A stretch of 64,000 bases of DNA. Origin: Kosakonia quasisacchari (lineage in GTDB: Bacteria; Pseudomonadota; Gammaproteobacteria; Enterobacterales; Enterobacteriaceae). The stretch lies in assembly GCF_004331415.1 (NCBI RefSeq), contig NZ_SJOP01000008.1, positions 148,429 through 212,428 of the forward strand, written 5' to 3'. Position 1 is the first letter of the stretch. Each line of letters begins with the position of its first letter. A program made the position numbers and the translations under genes. The notes below the pieces were generated by a model. The model did not search any database. It was not told the DNA's origin and saw only the letters and a program-made list of their open reading frames with translations. Positions 39,603 through 48,957 of the stretch are shown one piece after another.

Positions 39603-39729
39603 TGGCAATGAGTGGGGCAGGGCGACCTGCCCCACAGTGTCTTATTTTATCGCACCAGAACACACATCGGTCGCAGGCTTAATCGCCTGAAAGAGAATGT
39701 GTAAAAGGCACAGCCAGAAGGTACGGGCA

Positions 39730-40650
39730 ATGTTGAAATTTATCCTACGTCGCTGTCTTGAAGCGATCCCAACACTTTTCATTCTTATTACCATCTCGTT
39801 CTTTATGATGCGTCTCGCGCCGGGAAGTCCATTTACCGGTGAACGTGCGCTGGCGCCAGAGGTCATGGCGAATATTGAAGCGAAATATCATTTAAACGAC
39901 CCGATCACCACGCAATATTTCAGTTATCTGAAACAGCTGGCGCATTTTGATTTTGGGCCGTCATTCAAATACAAAGACTACACGGTGAATGACCTGGTAG
40001 CGGCAAGCTTCCCGGTTTCCGCAAAATTAGGTGCGGCGGCGTTTATTCTTGCGATTGTCTTTGGTGTTACGGCCGGTGTTGTCGCCGCGCTTAACCAAAA
40101 CACCAAATGGGACTATACGGTGATGGGGCTGGCAATGACCGGGGTTGTTATTCCAAGCTTTGTTGTCGCGCCGCTATTGGTGATGATCTTTGCCATCATA
40201 CTGAAGTGGCTGCCCGCGGGCGGCTGGAACGGCGGGGCGTTGAAATTCATGATCCTGCCGATGGTTGCGTTGTCTCTGGCCTATATCGCCAGCATTGCAC
40301 GTATCACCCGTGGTTCGATGATTGAAATTCTGCACTCCAACTTTATCCGCACAGCGCGTGCGAAAGGGTTGCCGATGCGCCGAATCATTTTCCGCCATGC
40401 GCTCAAACCTGCGCTTTTGCCGGTACTCTCCTACATGGGGCCTGCGTTTGTCGGCATCATTACCGGCTCAATGGTTATCGAAACCATTTATGGTCTGCCG
40501 GGTATCGGCCAGCTGTTTGTTAACGGCGCGCTGAACCGCGATTATTCGCTGGTGTTGAGTCTCACTATTCTGGTCGGCACGCTGACTATCATGTTTAACG
40601 CGATTGTTGATGTGCTGTATGCCGTTATCGATCCGAAGATTCGTTATTAA
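39730..40650 (+). CDS. oppB: Oligopeptide ABC transporter permease OppB
   Basis: The first of two inner-membrane channel subunits. The 306-residue product starts MLKFILRRCLEAIPTLFILI, has six hydrophobic segments, and carries the EAA coupling motif near residues 216-235 (RTARAKGLPMRRIIFRHALK). The ATG at 39730 is chosen because GGG-rich CGGGC and the family length support it; eleven codons upstream are open but not conserved. It is 14 bp ahead of oppC. Confidence 0.96.
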   Translation: MLKFILRRCLEAIPTLFILITISFFMMRLAPGSPFTGERALAPEVMANIEAKYHLNDPITTQYFSYLKQLAHFDFGPSFKYKDYTVNDLVAASFPVSAKLGAAAFILAIVFGVTAGVVAALNQNTKWDYTVMGLAMTGVVIPSFVVAPLLVMIFAIILKWLPAGGWNGGALKFMILPMVALSLAYIASIARITRGSMIEILHSNFIRTARAKGLPMRRIIFRHALKPALLPVLSYMGPAFVGIITGSMVIETIYGLPGIGQLFVNGALNRDYSLVLSLTILVGTLTIMFNAIVDVLYAVIDPKIRY

Positions 40651-40664
40651 TACTGGAGTTCGCC

Positions 40665-41573
40665 ATGATGTTAAGTAAGAAAAACAGCGAGGCGCTGGAA
40701 AACTTCAGTGAGAAACTTGAAGTCGAAGGACGAAGCCTGTGGCAGGACGCACGCCGTCGTTTTATGCATAACCGTGCTGCGGTGGCAAGCCTGGTCGTTT
40801 TACTGCTGATAGCTCTGTTTGTGACGCTGGCACCGATGTTGTCGCAGTTTAGTTATTTCGATACCGACTGGGGAATGATGTCGAGCCAGCCGGATATGGA
40901 GTCCGGTCACTATTTTGGTACTGACTCTTCCGGGCGTGACCTGCTGGTACGTGTGGCAATCGGCGGACGTATCTCGCTGATGGTCGGTATTGCCGCCGCG
41001 CTGGTGGCTGTTATCCTGGGGACGCTGTACGGTTCACTTTCCGGCTACCTCGGCGGTAAAACGGACTCAGTGATGATGCGTTTGCTGGAGATCCTCAACT
41101 CCTTCCCGTTTATGTTCTTCGTGATCCTGCTGGTGACGTTCTTTGGGCAAAACATTCTGCTCATCTTTGTCGCTATCGGTATGGTTTCCTGGCTCGATAT
41201 GGCGCGTATTGTCCGTGGCCAGACCTTAAGCCTGAAACGTAAAGAGTTTATCGAAGCAGCGCAGGTAGGCGGGGTTTCTACCGCTAATATCGTTGTGCGC
41301 CACATTGTGCCAAACGTGCTGGGCGTGGTAGTGGTGTATGCCTCACTGCTGGTGCCAAGCATGATCCTGTTCGAATCCTTCCTGAGCTTCCTCGGCTTGG
41401 GTACCCAGGAGCCGCTGAGCAGCTGGGGCGCACTGTTAAGCGATGGCGCGAACTCAATGGAAGTGTCGCCGTGGTTGCTGCTGTTCCCGGCAGGTTTCCT
41501 GGTTATCACTTTGTTCTGTTTCAACTTTATCGGCGATGGCCTGCGTGATGCCCTCGATCCGAAAGACCGTTAA
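40665..41573 (+). CDS. oppC: Oligopeptide ABC transporter permease OppC
   Basis: The second channel subunit, 302 residues, the same length as E. coli OppC. A cytoplasmic N-terminus (MMLSKKNSEALENFSEKLEVEG) precedes six membrane segments. The EAA loop reads FIEAAQVGGVSTANIVVRHIVPN at about 189-211. The FGTDSSGRDLLVRV segment is typical of DppC/OppC-type N-terminal domains. TGGAG precedes the ATG; 11 bp separate it from oppD. Confidence 0.96.
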   Translation: MMLSKKNSEALENFSEKLEVEGRSLWQDARRRFMHNRAAVASLVVLLLIALFVTLAPMLSQFSYFDTDWGMMSSQPDMESGHYFGTDSSGRDLLVRVAIGGRISLMVGIAAALVAVILGTLYGSLSGYLGGKTDSVMMRLLEILNSFPFMFFVILLVTFFGQNILLIFVAIGMVSWLDMARIVRGQTLSLKRKEFIEAAQVGGVSTANIVVRHIVPNVLGVVVVYASLLVPSMILFESFLSFLGLGTQEPLSSWGALLSDGANSMEVSPWLLLFPAGFLVITLFCFNFIGDGLRDALDPKDR

Positions 41574-41584
41574 GGAGCGCTGTT

Positions 41585-42598
41585 ATGAGCATAACTGAAA
41601 CCTCATTCGCGTCGGCGACGCAGCAGCAATCCAATCTCCTGCTGGACGTGAAAGATCTGCGTGTAACCTTCCAGACCCCGGATGGTGATGTCACGGCGGT
41701 TAATGACCTGAACTTCTCGCTGCGGGCCGGTGAAACGCTGGGAATTGTAGGTGAATCGGGTTCCGGCAAGTCCCAGACCGCGTTTGCGCTGATGGGTTTA
41801 CTGGCGACAAATGGGCGTATTGGCGGTTCGGCGACCTTCAACGGCAAAGAGATCCTCAATCTGCCGGAGCAGGCGTTGAACAAACTGCGCGCAGAGCAGA
41901 TCTCGATGATTTTCCAGGACCCAATGACCTCGCTGAACCCGTATATGCGCGTTGGTGAGCAGTTGATGGAAGTTCTGATGTTGCACAAAGGCATGAACAA
42001 AGCGGAAGCATTTGAAGAGTCCGTCAAAATGCTAGACGCTGTAAAAATGCCGGAAGCGCGTAAACGCATGCGCATGTATCCGCACGAGTTTTCCGGTGGT
42101 ATGCGCCAGCGTGTGATGATTGCAATGGCGTTAATGTGCCGACCAAAACTGCTGATTGCCGATGAACCGACCACCGCGCTGGACGTGACCGTACAGGCGC
42201 AGATCATGACGCTGTTGAACGAGCTGAAACGCGAATTCAACACCGCCATTATCATGATCACCCACGATCTGGGCGTCGTTGCGGGTATCTGCGACAAAGT
42301 GCTGGTGATGTACGCTGGCCGTACCATGGAGTATGGCAAAGCGCGCGATGTGTTCTACCAGCCATCGCATCCGTACTCTATCGGCCTGCTGAACGCGGTA
42401 CCGCGCCTCGACACGGAAGGCGATGCGTTGCTGACGATTCCAGGCAACCCGCCGAACCTGCTGCGTCTGCCGAAAGGCTGTCCGTTCCAGCCGCGCTGCC
42501 CGCACGCGATGGAAATCTGTAACAGTGCTCCACCGCTGGAGGAGTTTGCCCCGGGCCGTTTGCGCGCCTGCTTTAAATCGGTGGAGGAACTGGTATGA
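41585..42598 (+). CDS. oppD: Oligopeptide ABC transporter ATPase OppD
   Basis: One of the two different ATPases that power Opp. The 337-residue product has Walker A GESGSGKSQT near 57-66, the ABC signature FSGGMRQRVMIAMALM near 163-178, Walker B LLIADEPTTALD, the H-loop ITHDLG, and a C-terminal oligopeptide-transporter domain with the four-cysteine [4Fe-4S]-type motif (GCPFQPRCPHAMEIC ... LRAC). Its end overlaps the oppF start by 4 bp. Confidence 0.97.
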   Translation: MSITETSFASATQQQSNLLLDVKDLRVTFQTPDGDVTAVNDLNFSLRAGETLGIVGESGSGKSQTAFALMGLLATNGRIGGSATFNGKEILNLPEQALNKLRAEQISMIFQDPMTSLNPYMRVGEQLMEVLMLHKGMNKAEAFEESVKMLDAVKMPEARKRMRMYPHEFSGGMRQRVMIAMALMCRPKLLIADEPTTALDVTVQAQIMTLLNELKREFNTAIIMITHDLGVVAGICDKVLVMYAGRTMEYGKARDVFYQPSHPYSIGLLNAVPRLDTEGDALLTIPGNPPNLLRLPKGCPFQPRCPHAMEICNSAPPLEEFAPGRLRACFKSVEELV

Positions 42599-43599
42599 AT
42601 ACCGCGATTGACGAGAGAAAAGTGCTGCTGGAAATCGCCGATTTGAAGGTGCATTTCGACATCAAAGACGGCAAACAGTGGTTCTGGCAACCGCCGAAAA
42701 CATTGAAAGCGGTTGATGGCGTTACGCTGCGACTGTACGAAGGGGAAACCCTCGGCGTGGTGGGCGAATCCGGTTGCGGTAAGTCGACTTTTGCTCGCGC
42801 CATCATTGGCCTGGTGAAAGCCACCGATGGAAAAGTGGCCTGGCTGGGTAAAGATCTGCTGGGCATGAAGCAGGAAGAGTGGCGCGCTGTACGCAGTGAT
42901 ATTCAGATGATTTTCCAGGATCCGCTGGCATCACTGAACCCACGTATGACCATTGGTGAAATCATTGCCGAACCGCTGCGCACCTATCATCCGAAAATGT
43001 CGCGCCAGGAAGTGCGCGATCGCGTTAAGACGATGATGATGAAGGTGGGGTTGCTGCCGAACCTGATTAACCGCTATCCGCACGAGTTCTCCGGCGGCCA
43101 GTGTCAGCGTATCGGTATTGCCCGCGCGCTGATCCTCGAACCGAAACTGATCATTTGTGATGAACCGGTTTCAGCACTGGATGTCTCAATCCAGGCGCAG
43201 GTCGTTAACCTGCTGCAACAACTGCAACGTGAAATGGGGCTGTCGCTGATCTTTATCGCCCACGACCTGGCGGTAGTGAAGCATATCTCCGACCGTGTGT
43301 TGGTGATGTACCTCGGTCATGCTGTGGAGCTTGGCACCTATGACGAGGTGTACCAGAACCCGCTACACCCGTATACCAAAGCGCTGATGTCGGCGGTGCC
43401 GGTTCCGGACCCGGATCTGGAAAAGAACAAGACGATACAGTTGCTGGAAGGGGATTTGCCGTCACCAATCAACCCGCCGTCGGGCTGCGTGTTCCGTACT
43501 CGCTGCCCGATTGCCGGGCCTGAGTGCGCGCAGACGCGTCCGGTGCTGGAGGGCAGCTTCCGTCATGCGGTCTCTTGCCTGAAAGTCGACCCGCTATAG
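42595..43599 (+). CDS. oppF: Oligopeptide ABC transporter ATPase OppF
   Basis: The partner ATPase, 334 residues. Walker A GESGCGKSTFARAI near 57-70, signature SGGQCQRIGIARALI, Walker B LIICDEPVSALD, H-loop IAHDLAVV, and the C-terminal cysteine motif SGCVFRTRCPIAGPEC ... VSC. It closes oppABCDF and is followed by a strong terminator. Confidence 0.97.
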   Translation: MNTAIDERKVLLEIADLKVHFDIKDGKQWFWQPPKTLKAVDGVTLRLYEGETLGVVGESGCGKSTFARAIIGLVKATDGKVAWLGKDLLGMKQEEWRAVRSDIQMIFQDPLASLNPRMTIGEIIAEPLRTYHPKMSRQEVRDRVKTMMMKVGLLPNLINRYPHEFSGGQCQRIGIARALILEPKLIICDEPVSALDVSIQAQVVNLLQQLQREMGLSLIFIAHDLAVVKHISDRVLVMYLGHAVELGTYDEVYQNPLHPYTKALMSAVPVPDPDLEKNKTIQLLEGDLPSPINPPSGCVFRTRCPIAGPECAQTRPVLEGSFRHAVSCLKVDPL

Positions 43600-43610
43600 T
43601 CCACGCATAA

Positions 43611-43640
43611 AAAAGGGCTGACAATTGTCAGCCCTTTTTC
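43611..43640. terminator. Terminator between oppF and yciU (bidirectional)
   Basis: AAAA-GGGCTGACA-att-TGTCAGCCC-TTTTT: an almost perfect hairpin with an A run to the left and T run to the right, between the convergent oppF and yciU genes. Confidence 0.93.
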
Positions 43641-43656
43641 TTTTTTCTTTCCGCGC

Positions 43657-44016
<360 letters not shown>

Positions 44017-45477
44017 TTACAGCAACGGGCTGAAGAAGTAAAACAGTCGTTCAGCAATGCGATGCCAGAACGGCCGTTTTACCCACAAACGCGCATCAAG
44101 TAAGCGGGAGCGGGAGATGTAATCATCCTGGACGGCCGCCAGATCGCCACCAAAACCGGCATCGTCAATCACCAGTGTGATTTCGAAATTCAGCCACAGG
44201 CTGCGCATATCCAGATTTACGGTGCCGACCAGGCTCAGTTCGCCATCCACCAACACACTTTTGGTATGCAGCAAACCGCCTTCGAACTGGTAAATCTTTA
44301 CGCCTGCGGCCAGCAGCTCGCCAAAAAATGCCCGGCTGGCCCAGCCGACCAGCAGCGAATCGTTTTTACGCGGCAGAATAATACTCACGTCCACCCCGCG
44401 CTGTGCCGCCGTACAAATCGCATGCAGCAGATCGTCGCTGGGCACAAAGTAGGGTGTGGTCATAATTAAATATTCGCGTGAAGCGTAGACGGCCGTCAGC
44501 AATGCCTGGTGGATCAGATCTTCCGGAAACCCTGGCCCGGAAGCAATGGTGTGAATGGTGTGCCCGCTGGCCTCTTCGAAGGGCATGATGTTGGCGTCAG
44601 GCGGCGGGGGAAGAATGCGTTTTCCTGTTTCTATCTCCCAGTCGCAAGAGTAAACAATCCCCATTGCTGTGGCGACCGGGCCCTCCATACGCGCCATCAA
44701 ATCGACCCATTGCCCGACGCCAGCATCTTGCTTAAAGAAACGCGGATCGACCAGATTCATGCTGCCGGTGTAGGCAATGTAATTATCAATCAACACGATT
44801 TTTCGGTGCTGGCGTAAATCCATGCGGCGCAGAAAGACACGCATTAAGTTCACTTTCAGCGCCTCGACCACTTCAACACCGGAATTTCGCATCATGGTTG
44901 CCCACGGGCTGCGGAAAAACGCCACGCTGCCGGCAGAATCCAGCAGCAGGCGACAGTGTACGCCGCGGCGCGCTGCGGCCATTAACGATTCGGCCACCTG
45001 ATCCGCCATACCGCCGGGTTGCCAGATGTAAAACACCATCTCGATATTGTGACGGGCGAGCTGAATATCACGGATCAATGACTGCATCACATCATCGGTC
45101 GAGGTGAGTAACTGCAACTGATTGCCCTTAACTCCGGCGATCCCCTGGCGTCGCTCACATAACTTGAAAAGAGATGACGCCACGCCGCTGTTTTCGGTTG
45201 CAAAAATATGTTTGAAATTTTTCAGATCATTCAGCCACTTAGCGGTAGAAGGCCACATGGCGCGGGCGCGCTCGGCACGACGTTTCCCAAGGTGCAGTTC
45301 GCCAAGCGAAAGATAGGCGATGATCCCAACCAGCGGCAGGATGTAAATCACCAGTAACCACGCCATTGCAGAAGTGACAGCGCGGCGTTTCATCAATATG
45401 CGCAGTGTTACACCCGCAATCAGTAGCCAGTAACCCAAGACAATCAGCCAACTCATTACCGTGTAAAAAGCGGTCAT
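44017..45477 (-). CDS. clsA: Cardiolipin synthase A
   Basis: ClsA condenses two phosphatidylglycerols to cardiolipin and glycerol in the inner membrane. The 486-residue product has two N-terminal membrane helices (about 5-27 and 38-58) and two phospholipase-D HKD motifs: [16 protein letters not shown] near residue 224 and [16 protein letters not shown] near 404. The start at 45477 ([11 protein letters not shown]) gives the family length and has AAGGA upstream; an extra 18 open codons upstream are not conserved. Confidence 0.97.
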   Translation of the reverse strand: MTAFYTVMSWLIVLGYWLLIAGVTLRILMKRRAVTSAMAWLLVIYILPLVGIIAYLSLGELHLGKRRAERARAMWPSTAKWLNDLKNFKHIFATENSGVASSLFKLCERRQGIAGVKGNQLQLLTSTDDVMQSLIRDIQLARHNIEMVFYIWQPGGMADQVAESLMAAARRGVHCRLLLDSAGSVAFFRSPWATMMRNSGVEVVEALKVNLMRVFLRRMDLRQHRKIVLIDNYIAYTGSMNLVDPRFFKQDAGVGQWVDLMARMEGPVATAMGIVYSCDWEIETGKRILPPPPDANIMPFEEASGHTIHTIASGPGFPEDLIHQALLTAVYASREYLIMTTPYFVPSDDLLHAICTAAQRGVDVSIILPRKNDSLLVGWASRAFFGELLAAGVKIYQFEGGLLHTKSVLVDGELSLVGTVNLDMRSLWLNFEITLVIDDAGFGGDLAAVQDDYISRSRLLDARLWVKRPFWHRIAERLFYFFSPLL

Positions 45478-45616
45478 AAATAAAAATCCTTTTAAAAACT
45501 GTATTTGATGAGTGTACGCATCCGCATTCATCTGGCAAATAAAAACGCCGAAAAGCGCTGGCCTGGCGAAGTTGACGGACTATAATGGCGTTTCTGTTAA
45601 GTATTGAGTTGTAAAA

Positions 45617-45790
45617 ATGAAGCGTAGTCGAACGGAAGTGGGGCGCTGGCGTATGCTGCGGCAGATGAGCCGCCGTAAAGCGCGCTGGCTGGAAGCGCAA
45701 TCACGTCGCAATATGCGCATCCACGCGATCAGGAAATGTGGCGTGAACCGTCATCGTAATGTGCTGTTATTCGCTATTTACGATCTTTAA
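45617..45790 (+). CDS. yciY: YciY, small basic protein
   Basis: A 57-residue, arginine-rich protein (MKRSRTEVGRWRMLRQMSRR ... ending LLFAIYDL). It follows E. coli YciY in length, start and pattern, with several substitutions in the middle. Function is unknown. It is divergent from clsA across 139 bp. The N-terminal two thirds are strongly basic (about 16 Arg/Lys in 40 residues) and the C-terminus is hydrophobic. A start codon with a clear ribosome site is lacking; conservation of the frame supports it. Confidence 0.8.
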   Translation: MKRSRTEVGRWRMLRQMSRRKARWLEAQSRRNMRIHAIRKCGVNRHRNVLLFAIYDL

Positions 45791-45855
45791 TATCCGGGCA
45801 CCGAACAGGTGCCCGCGATCGTTTCTGGACGTAATGTTAAAGAAGGAGTCGCAGT

Positions 45856-46476
45856 ATGTCGGTAATGGATAGTCTGTTGGCTTTTACCTTCGCCGCCACG
45901 CTTTTGACATTAACGCCGGGGCTGGACACGGCGCTGATATTACGCACCGCGACAGTTGAAGGTCGCAAAGAGGCTTTCAAAGCACAGATGGGAATCAACA
46001 CCGGTTGTCTTATCTGGGGAGCAATGGTGGCGTTTGGTCTGGGTGCGCTGATCGCGGTGTCTGAGCTGGCGTACAGCATCCTGAAATATTGTGGCGCAGC
46101 CTATTTATGCTGGTTGGGTCTGAATATGCTGCTGCGTCCGCGCAAATCGTTTTCTGCGGTGGGCGCAAGCGAAACGAAATCGCAGAACTGGTTTCTCAAA
46201 GGGATGTTCGGCAACGTGCTCAACCCGAAAGTGGGCATTTTTTATGTCTCATTTCTGCCGCAGTTTATCCCACAGGGACAACCGCTGATAGTCTGGACCT
46301 TTGGCCTGGTTTTTATTCATCTTTTACTGGGCACCTGTTGGTCGACGCTGCTTATTTCCGCCACGCGCCCGTTGTCGTCATTCCTGCGTAAAGAAAAAGT
46401 CATATGCTGGATGGATCGTTGCACAGGGATGGTCTTTTTGCTGTTTGCCACTCGTCTGGCGCTCAGTAAACGTTAA
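45856..46476 (+). CDS. LysE/RhtB-family amino-acid exporter
   Basis: A 206-residue inner-membrane protein with six hydrophobic segments. The LysE family start FTFAATLLTLTPGLDTALILR (P-G-x-D/N motif), the GRKEAFKAQMGINTGCLIWG loop and the FLKGMFGNVLNPKVGIFYVSFLPQF segment near 114-138 identify it. Family members export amino acids or small metabolites; the substrate is not readable. AGGAG precedes the ATG. In K-12 the potassium channel gene kch lies here instead. Confidence 0.88.
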   Translation: MSVMDSLLAFTFAATLLTLTPGLDTALILRTATVEGRKEAFKAQMGINTGCLIWGAMVAFGLGALIAVSELAYSILKYCGAAYLCWLGLNMLLRPRKSFSAVGASETKSQNWFLKGMFGNVLNPKVGIFYVSFLPQFIPQGQPLIVWTFGLVFIHLLLGTCWSTLLISATRPLSSFLRKEKVICWMDRCTGMVFLLFATRLALSKR

Positions 46477-46494
46477 TATTGTCCGGTAACCCAT

Positions 46495-46833
46495 ATGAAC
46501 AAAGAAGCCTTTATTTTTCTCGGTATTGCCATTGTGATGGAAGTTATTGCCACAACAGCGCTGAAATCTTCCGACAGTTTTACTCGTTTGTTACCCGGCA
46601 TTATCAGTATCGTCGGGTATTGCATTGCGTTCTGGTGCCTGACAATTACTATGCGCACTATTCCGACCGGGGTGATTTATGCCATTTGGTCAGGTGCCGG
46701 TATTGTGCTGATAGGTATTGCTGGCTGGCTAGTACACGGGCAAAAACTGGACATGCCAGCAATCATGGGAATGGGGTTAATTATTGCCGGGGTGGCGGTT
46801 ATTAATCTTTTTTCCAAAAGTGTTGGGCATTAA
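46495..46833 (+). CDS. EmrE-type small multidrug resistance (SMR) protein
   Basis: A 112-residue protein with four membrane helices. E16 in FLGIAIVMEVIATTALKSS is the membrane glutamate used for proton/drug exchange in EmrE (E14). The downstream PTGVIYAIWSGAGIVLI and LDMPAIMGMGLIIAGVAVINL segments match the Qac/EmrE subgroup. A likely product is an exporter of quaternary ammonium or guanidinium-like cations. It lies 18 bp after the LysE gene on the same strand, so co-transcription is likely. A terminator follows. Confidence 0.9.
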   Translation: MNKEAFIFLGIAIVMEVIATTALKSSDSFTRLLPGIISIVGYCIAFWCLTITMRTIPTGVIYAIWSGAGIVLIGIAGWLVHGQKLDMPAIMGMGLIIAGVAVINLFSKSVGH

Positions 46834-46844
46834 ATAATGAAACA

Positions 46845-46893
46845 CCAGGGGAATATTCGGTGGTGATCACTCTCTATTATTTCCCCTGGTTTT
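46845..46893 (+). terminator. Probable terminator of the SMR gene
   Basis: CCAGGGGAA pairs with TTCCCCTGG across about 27 nt and is followed by TTTT-C. The 5' arm starts 11 bp after the SMR stop codon; the loop is long for a classical terminator. Confidence 0.65.
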
Positions 46894-47168
46894 CATGATG
46901 AGTTATTGCTCGTTATGAGCATTCCCGGCAAGTGAAGCGGGAGTAAGGCGTTTAAATCGGGATAGTTGTGAAGATTTATGTTCACAGAATTTTATTCCCG
47001 CAGTGTGAGAACGCAGACCTCGTTGCTCCGCCTGCGATGAATATTTCGATACGGATCGGGCATATCTGCTGGTGGCGGGCAATTGCGTTAACATCAGCGA
47101 TTTATATAAGCGCGGAATTCACCAGCCGGATGCTGAAATGCTGCCTGGTTCTGAAGTGGTCAGTACAG
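46894..47168. other. Intergenic stretch between the SMR gene and yciI; possible gene remnant
   Basis: No complete gene is visible. A plus-strand frame is open from 47009 to the yciI terminator and would encode CDEYFDTDRAYLLVAGNC and ISDLYKRGIHQPDAEMLPGS, which read like real protein, but it has no start codon or ribosome site. It may be the 3' remnant of a lost gene. I do not recognise its family. Confidence 0.3.
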
Positions 47169-47195
47169 TAAAAGACCCGCCTTGGCGGGTCTTTT
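47169..47195. terminator. Terminator of yciI (bidirectional)
   Basis: AAAAGACCCGCC-tt-GGCGGGTCTTTT, a perfect symmetrical hairpin five bases from the yciI stop codon. Confidence 0.93.
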
Positions 47196-47199
47196 CTTT

Positions 47200-47496
47200 T
47201 TAGAATACTTTCTTGAACGGTTTCACCGTCACGTTCTGATAAACCCCTGCAGCGACGTAGGGATCGGCTTCTGCCCAGAACTTCGCCGCTTCCAGCGATT
47301 CAAACTCAGCAATCACCGTCGAGCCAGTGAAACCCGCAGCCCCAGGATCGTTGCTGTCGACAGCCGGCATTGGACCGGCAGTCAGCAGACGGCCTTCATC
47401 GCGCAGTAGCTGCAGTCTCGCCAGATGGGCGGGGCGCACGGACAAACGTTTTTCGAGTGAGTCAGCAATATCTTCAGCAAAAATAACGTATAGCAC
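47200..47496 (-). CDS. yciI: YciI family protein
   Basis: A 98-residue protein of the YciI (YCII) family with a ferredoxin-like alpha/beta fold. The conserved His and Asp of the putative active site are in [18 protein letters not shown] and [16 protein letters not shown]. The function is unknown; the fold resembles muconolactone isomerase. It keeps its conserved place beside tonB and is divergent from it. Confidence 0.92.
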   Translation of the reverse strand: MLYVIFAEDIADSLEKRLSVRPAHLARLQLLRDEGRLLTAGPMPAVDSNDPGAAGFTGSTVIAEFESLEAAKFWAEADPYVAAGVYQNVTVKPFKKVF

Positions 47497-47717
47497 GGGC
47501 AGAACTCCTCACAGATAAGAAAGCCATACCCTATGTGAAAGGCGAAACGACTGCAATGTAAAGATGGTAATGGCCGTAACATCCATGCAATGTATGCGGT
47601 TTTTTTACCCATTTAACGGATTAAATCGCCTGCGCACGTGATGGCTTGTTGAATATGATTGCTATTTGCATTTAAAATCTAGCTCTGGTTTTTTTAACTG
47701 ACGCGATTATGACTTCA

Positions 47718-48431
47718 ATGACCCTTGATTTACCTCGCCGCTTTCCCTGGCCGACGCTATTGTCTGTCGGTATTCATGGAGCCGTCGTGGCGGGTCTGCT
47801 CTATACATCGGTACATCAGGTTGTTGAACTGCCCGCACCTGCGCAACCCATTTCGGTCACTATGGTGGCGCCTGCCGATCTGGAATCTCCTCAGGTGGCT
47901 CAACCGCCGGAGCCGGTCGTTGAGCCCGAGCCGGAACCCGTTCCTGAGCCACCGAAAGAAGCGCCAGTGGTGATTGAAAAGCCCAAGCCGCAGCCAAAAC
48001 CCAAGCCGAAGCCAAAACCGGAGAAAAAGGTCGAGCAGCCGAAGCGTGAAGTGAAACCGGCAACACCGCAACCGGCCTCACCGTTCCAGAATAACGCGCC
48101 CGCGCGACCGGTTACGAATCCGGCTCCGTCGACGGCTACCCAACCTGCGCCATCTGTTCCGGCTGGCCCGCGCGCACTGAGCCGCAACCAGCCGCAATAT
48201 CCGGCCCGTGCGCAAGCGCTGCGCATTGAAGGCCGGGTAAAAGTGAAGTTTGACGTCACCGCCGATGGCCGTGTTGAGAACGTCGAAGTGCTGTCGGCGC
48301 AACCGGCGAATATGTTTGAACGTGAAGTAAAAGCGGCAATGCGCAAGTGGCGTTATGAATCCGGGAAACCGGGAACAGGATTAATCGTTAATGTCGTGTT
48401 CCGTCTGAACGGCGGTGCCTCAATGGAATAA
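47718..48431 (+). CDS. tonB: Energy-transducing protein TonB
   Basis: TonB passes proton-motive force from ExbB-ExbD to outer-membrane receptors for siderophores and vitamin B12. The N-terminal helix (about 13-32) carries S16 and H20 of the SxxxH motif (LLSVGIHG) used for ExbB/ExbD contact. Residues about 65-120 are the Pro-Glu (EPEPVPEP) and Pro-Lys (KPKPQPKPKPKPKPEKK) rod that spans the periplasm. The C-terminal receptor-binding domain has SRNQPQYPARAQALRIEG, which contacts TonB boxes. An in-frame ATG at 47709 is an equally possible start, giving three more residues. The start region is AT-rich, suited to Fur, but I could not place a Fur box with certainty. Confidence 0.96.
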   Translation: MTLDLPRRFPWPTLLSVGIHGAVVAGLLYTSVHQVVELPAPAQPISVTMVAPADLESPQVAQPPEPVVEPEPEPVPEPPKEAPVVIEKPKPQPKPKPKPKPEKKVEQPKREVKPATPQPASPFQNNAPARPVTNPAPSTATQPAPSVPAGPRALSRNQPQYPARAQALRIEGRVKVKFDVTADGRVENVEVLSAQPANMFEREVKAAMRKWRYESGKPGTGLIVNVVFRLNGGASME

Positions 48432-48432
48432 T

Positions 48433-48459
48433 AAAAGCCTCCGTAAGGAGGCTTTTTCT
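48433..48459. terminator. Terminator of tonB / yciA
   Basis: AAAA-GCCTCC-gtaa-GGAGGC-TTTTTC. It starts two bases after the tonB stop and ends at the stop codon of the convergent yciA, so it serves tonB fully and yciA at its very 3' end. Confidence 0.93.
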
Positions 48460-48857
48460 TAGGCCTGCGGTAACTGGCGCGGTTTGCCTTCATTATCGAC
48501 TGCGACGTAAATAAACAGCGCTTCCGTTGCTTTATAACGCTGACCAATTGGCTCGGATGAGACCTTCTTCACCCACACTTCAATATTAATTGTCACTGAA
48601 GTGTTGCCCCGCTTAACACAGCGTGCATAGCAGCAGACAACATCACCCACCGCGACCGGGCGAAGAAAAGTCATGCCGTCAACGCGCACAGTCACCACGC
48701 GACCATGTGCAATTTCCTTGGCTTGTATTGCGCCGCCAATATCCATTTGTGACATTAACCAACCGCCGAAGATATCGCCGTTGGCGTTGGTGTCTGCTGG
48801 CATTGCTAATGTGCGTAAAACAAGCTCTCCCTGGGGAGTGTCCTGAGGGGTTGTCAT
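48459..48857 (-). CDS. yciA: Acyl-CoA thioesterase YciA
   Basis: A 132-residue hotdog-fold thioesterase with broad acyl-CoA substrate range. The signature is the TLAMPADTNANGDIFGGWLMSQMD segment near residues 14-37, where the Asn-Asp pair near the helix is catalytic, and VRVDGMTFLRPVAVGDVV. It is convergent with tonB. The next gene upstream is yciB at 48958, on the same strand. Confidence 0.95.
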   Translation of the reverse strand: MTTPQDTPQGELVLRTLAMPADTNANGDIFGGWLMSQMDIGGAIQAKEIAHGRVVTVRVDGMTFLRPVAVGDVVCCYARCVKRGNTSVTINIEVWVKKVSSEPIGQRYKATEALFIYVAVDNEGKPRQLPQA

Positions 48858-48957
48858 TGTTATCTCTTCTGCTATGAGGGATTTATGGCGGGATGCTACT
48901 ACGAATGCGGGGCGTTCGGAAAGAAAAAAGCCAGGCGCGTTGGCCTGGCTTTCAGTC

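Noticed and set aside
37668..39635. Very long minus-strand open frame (655 codons) opposite oppA
   Set aside because: It is antisense to a full-length, clearly conserved oppA. The predicted product is rich in Phe, Val, His and Arg as expected from reading the complement of biased codons, and has no ribosome site or family match.
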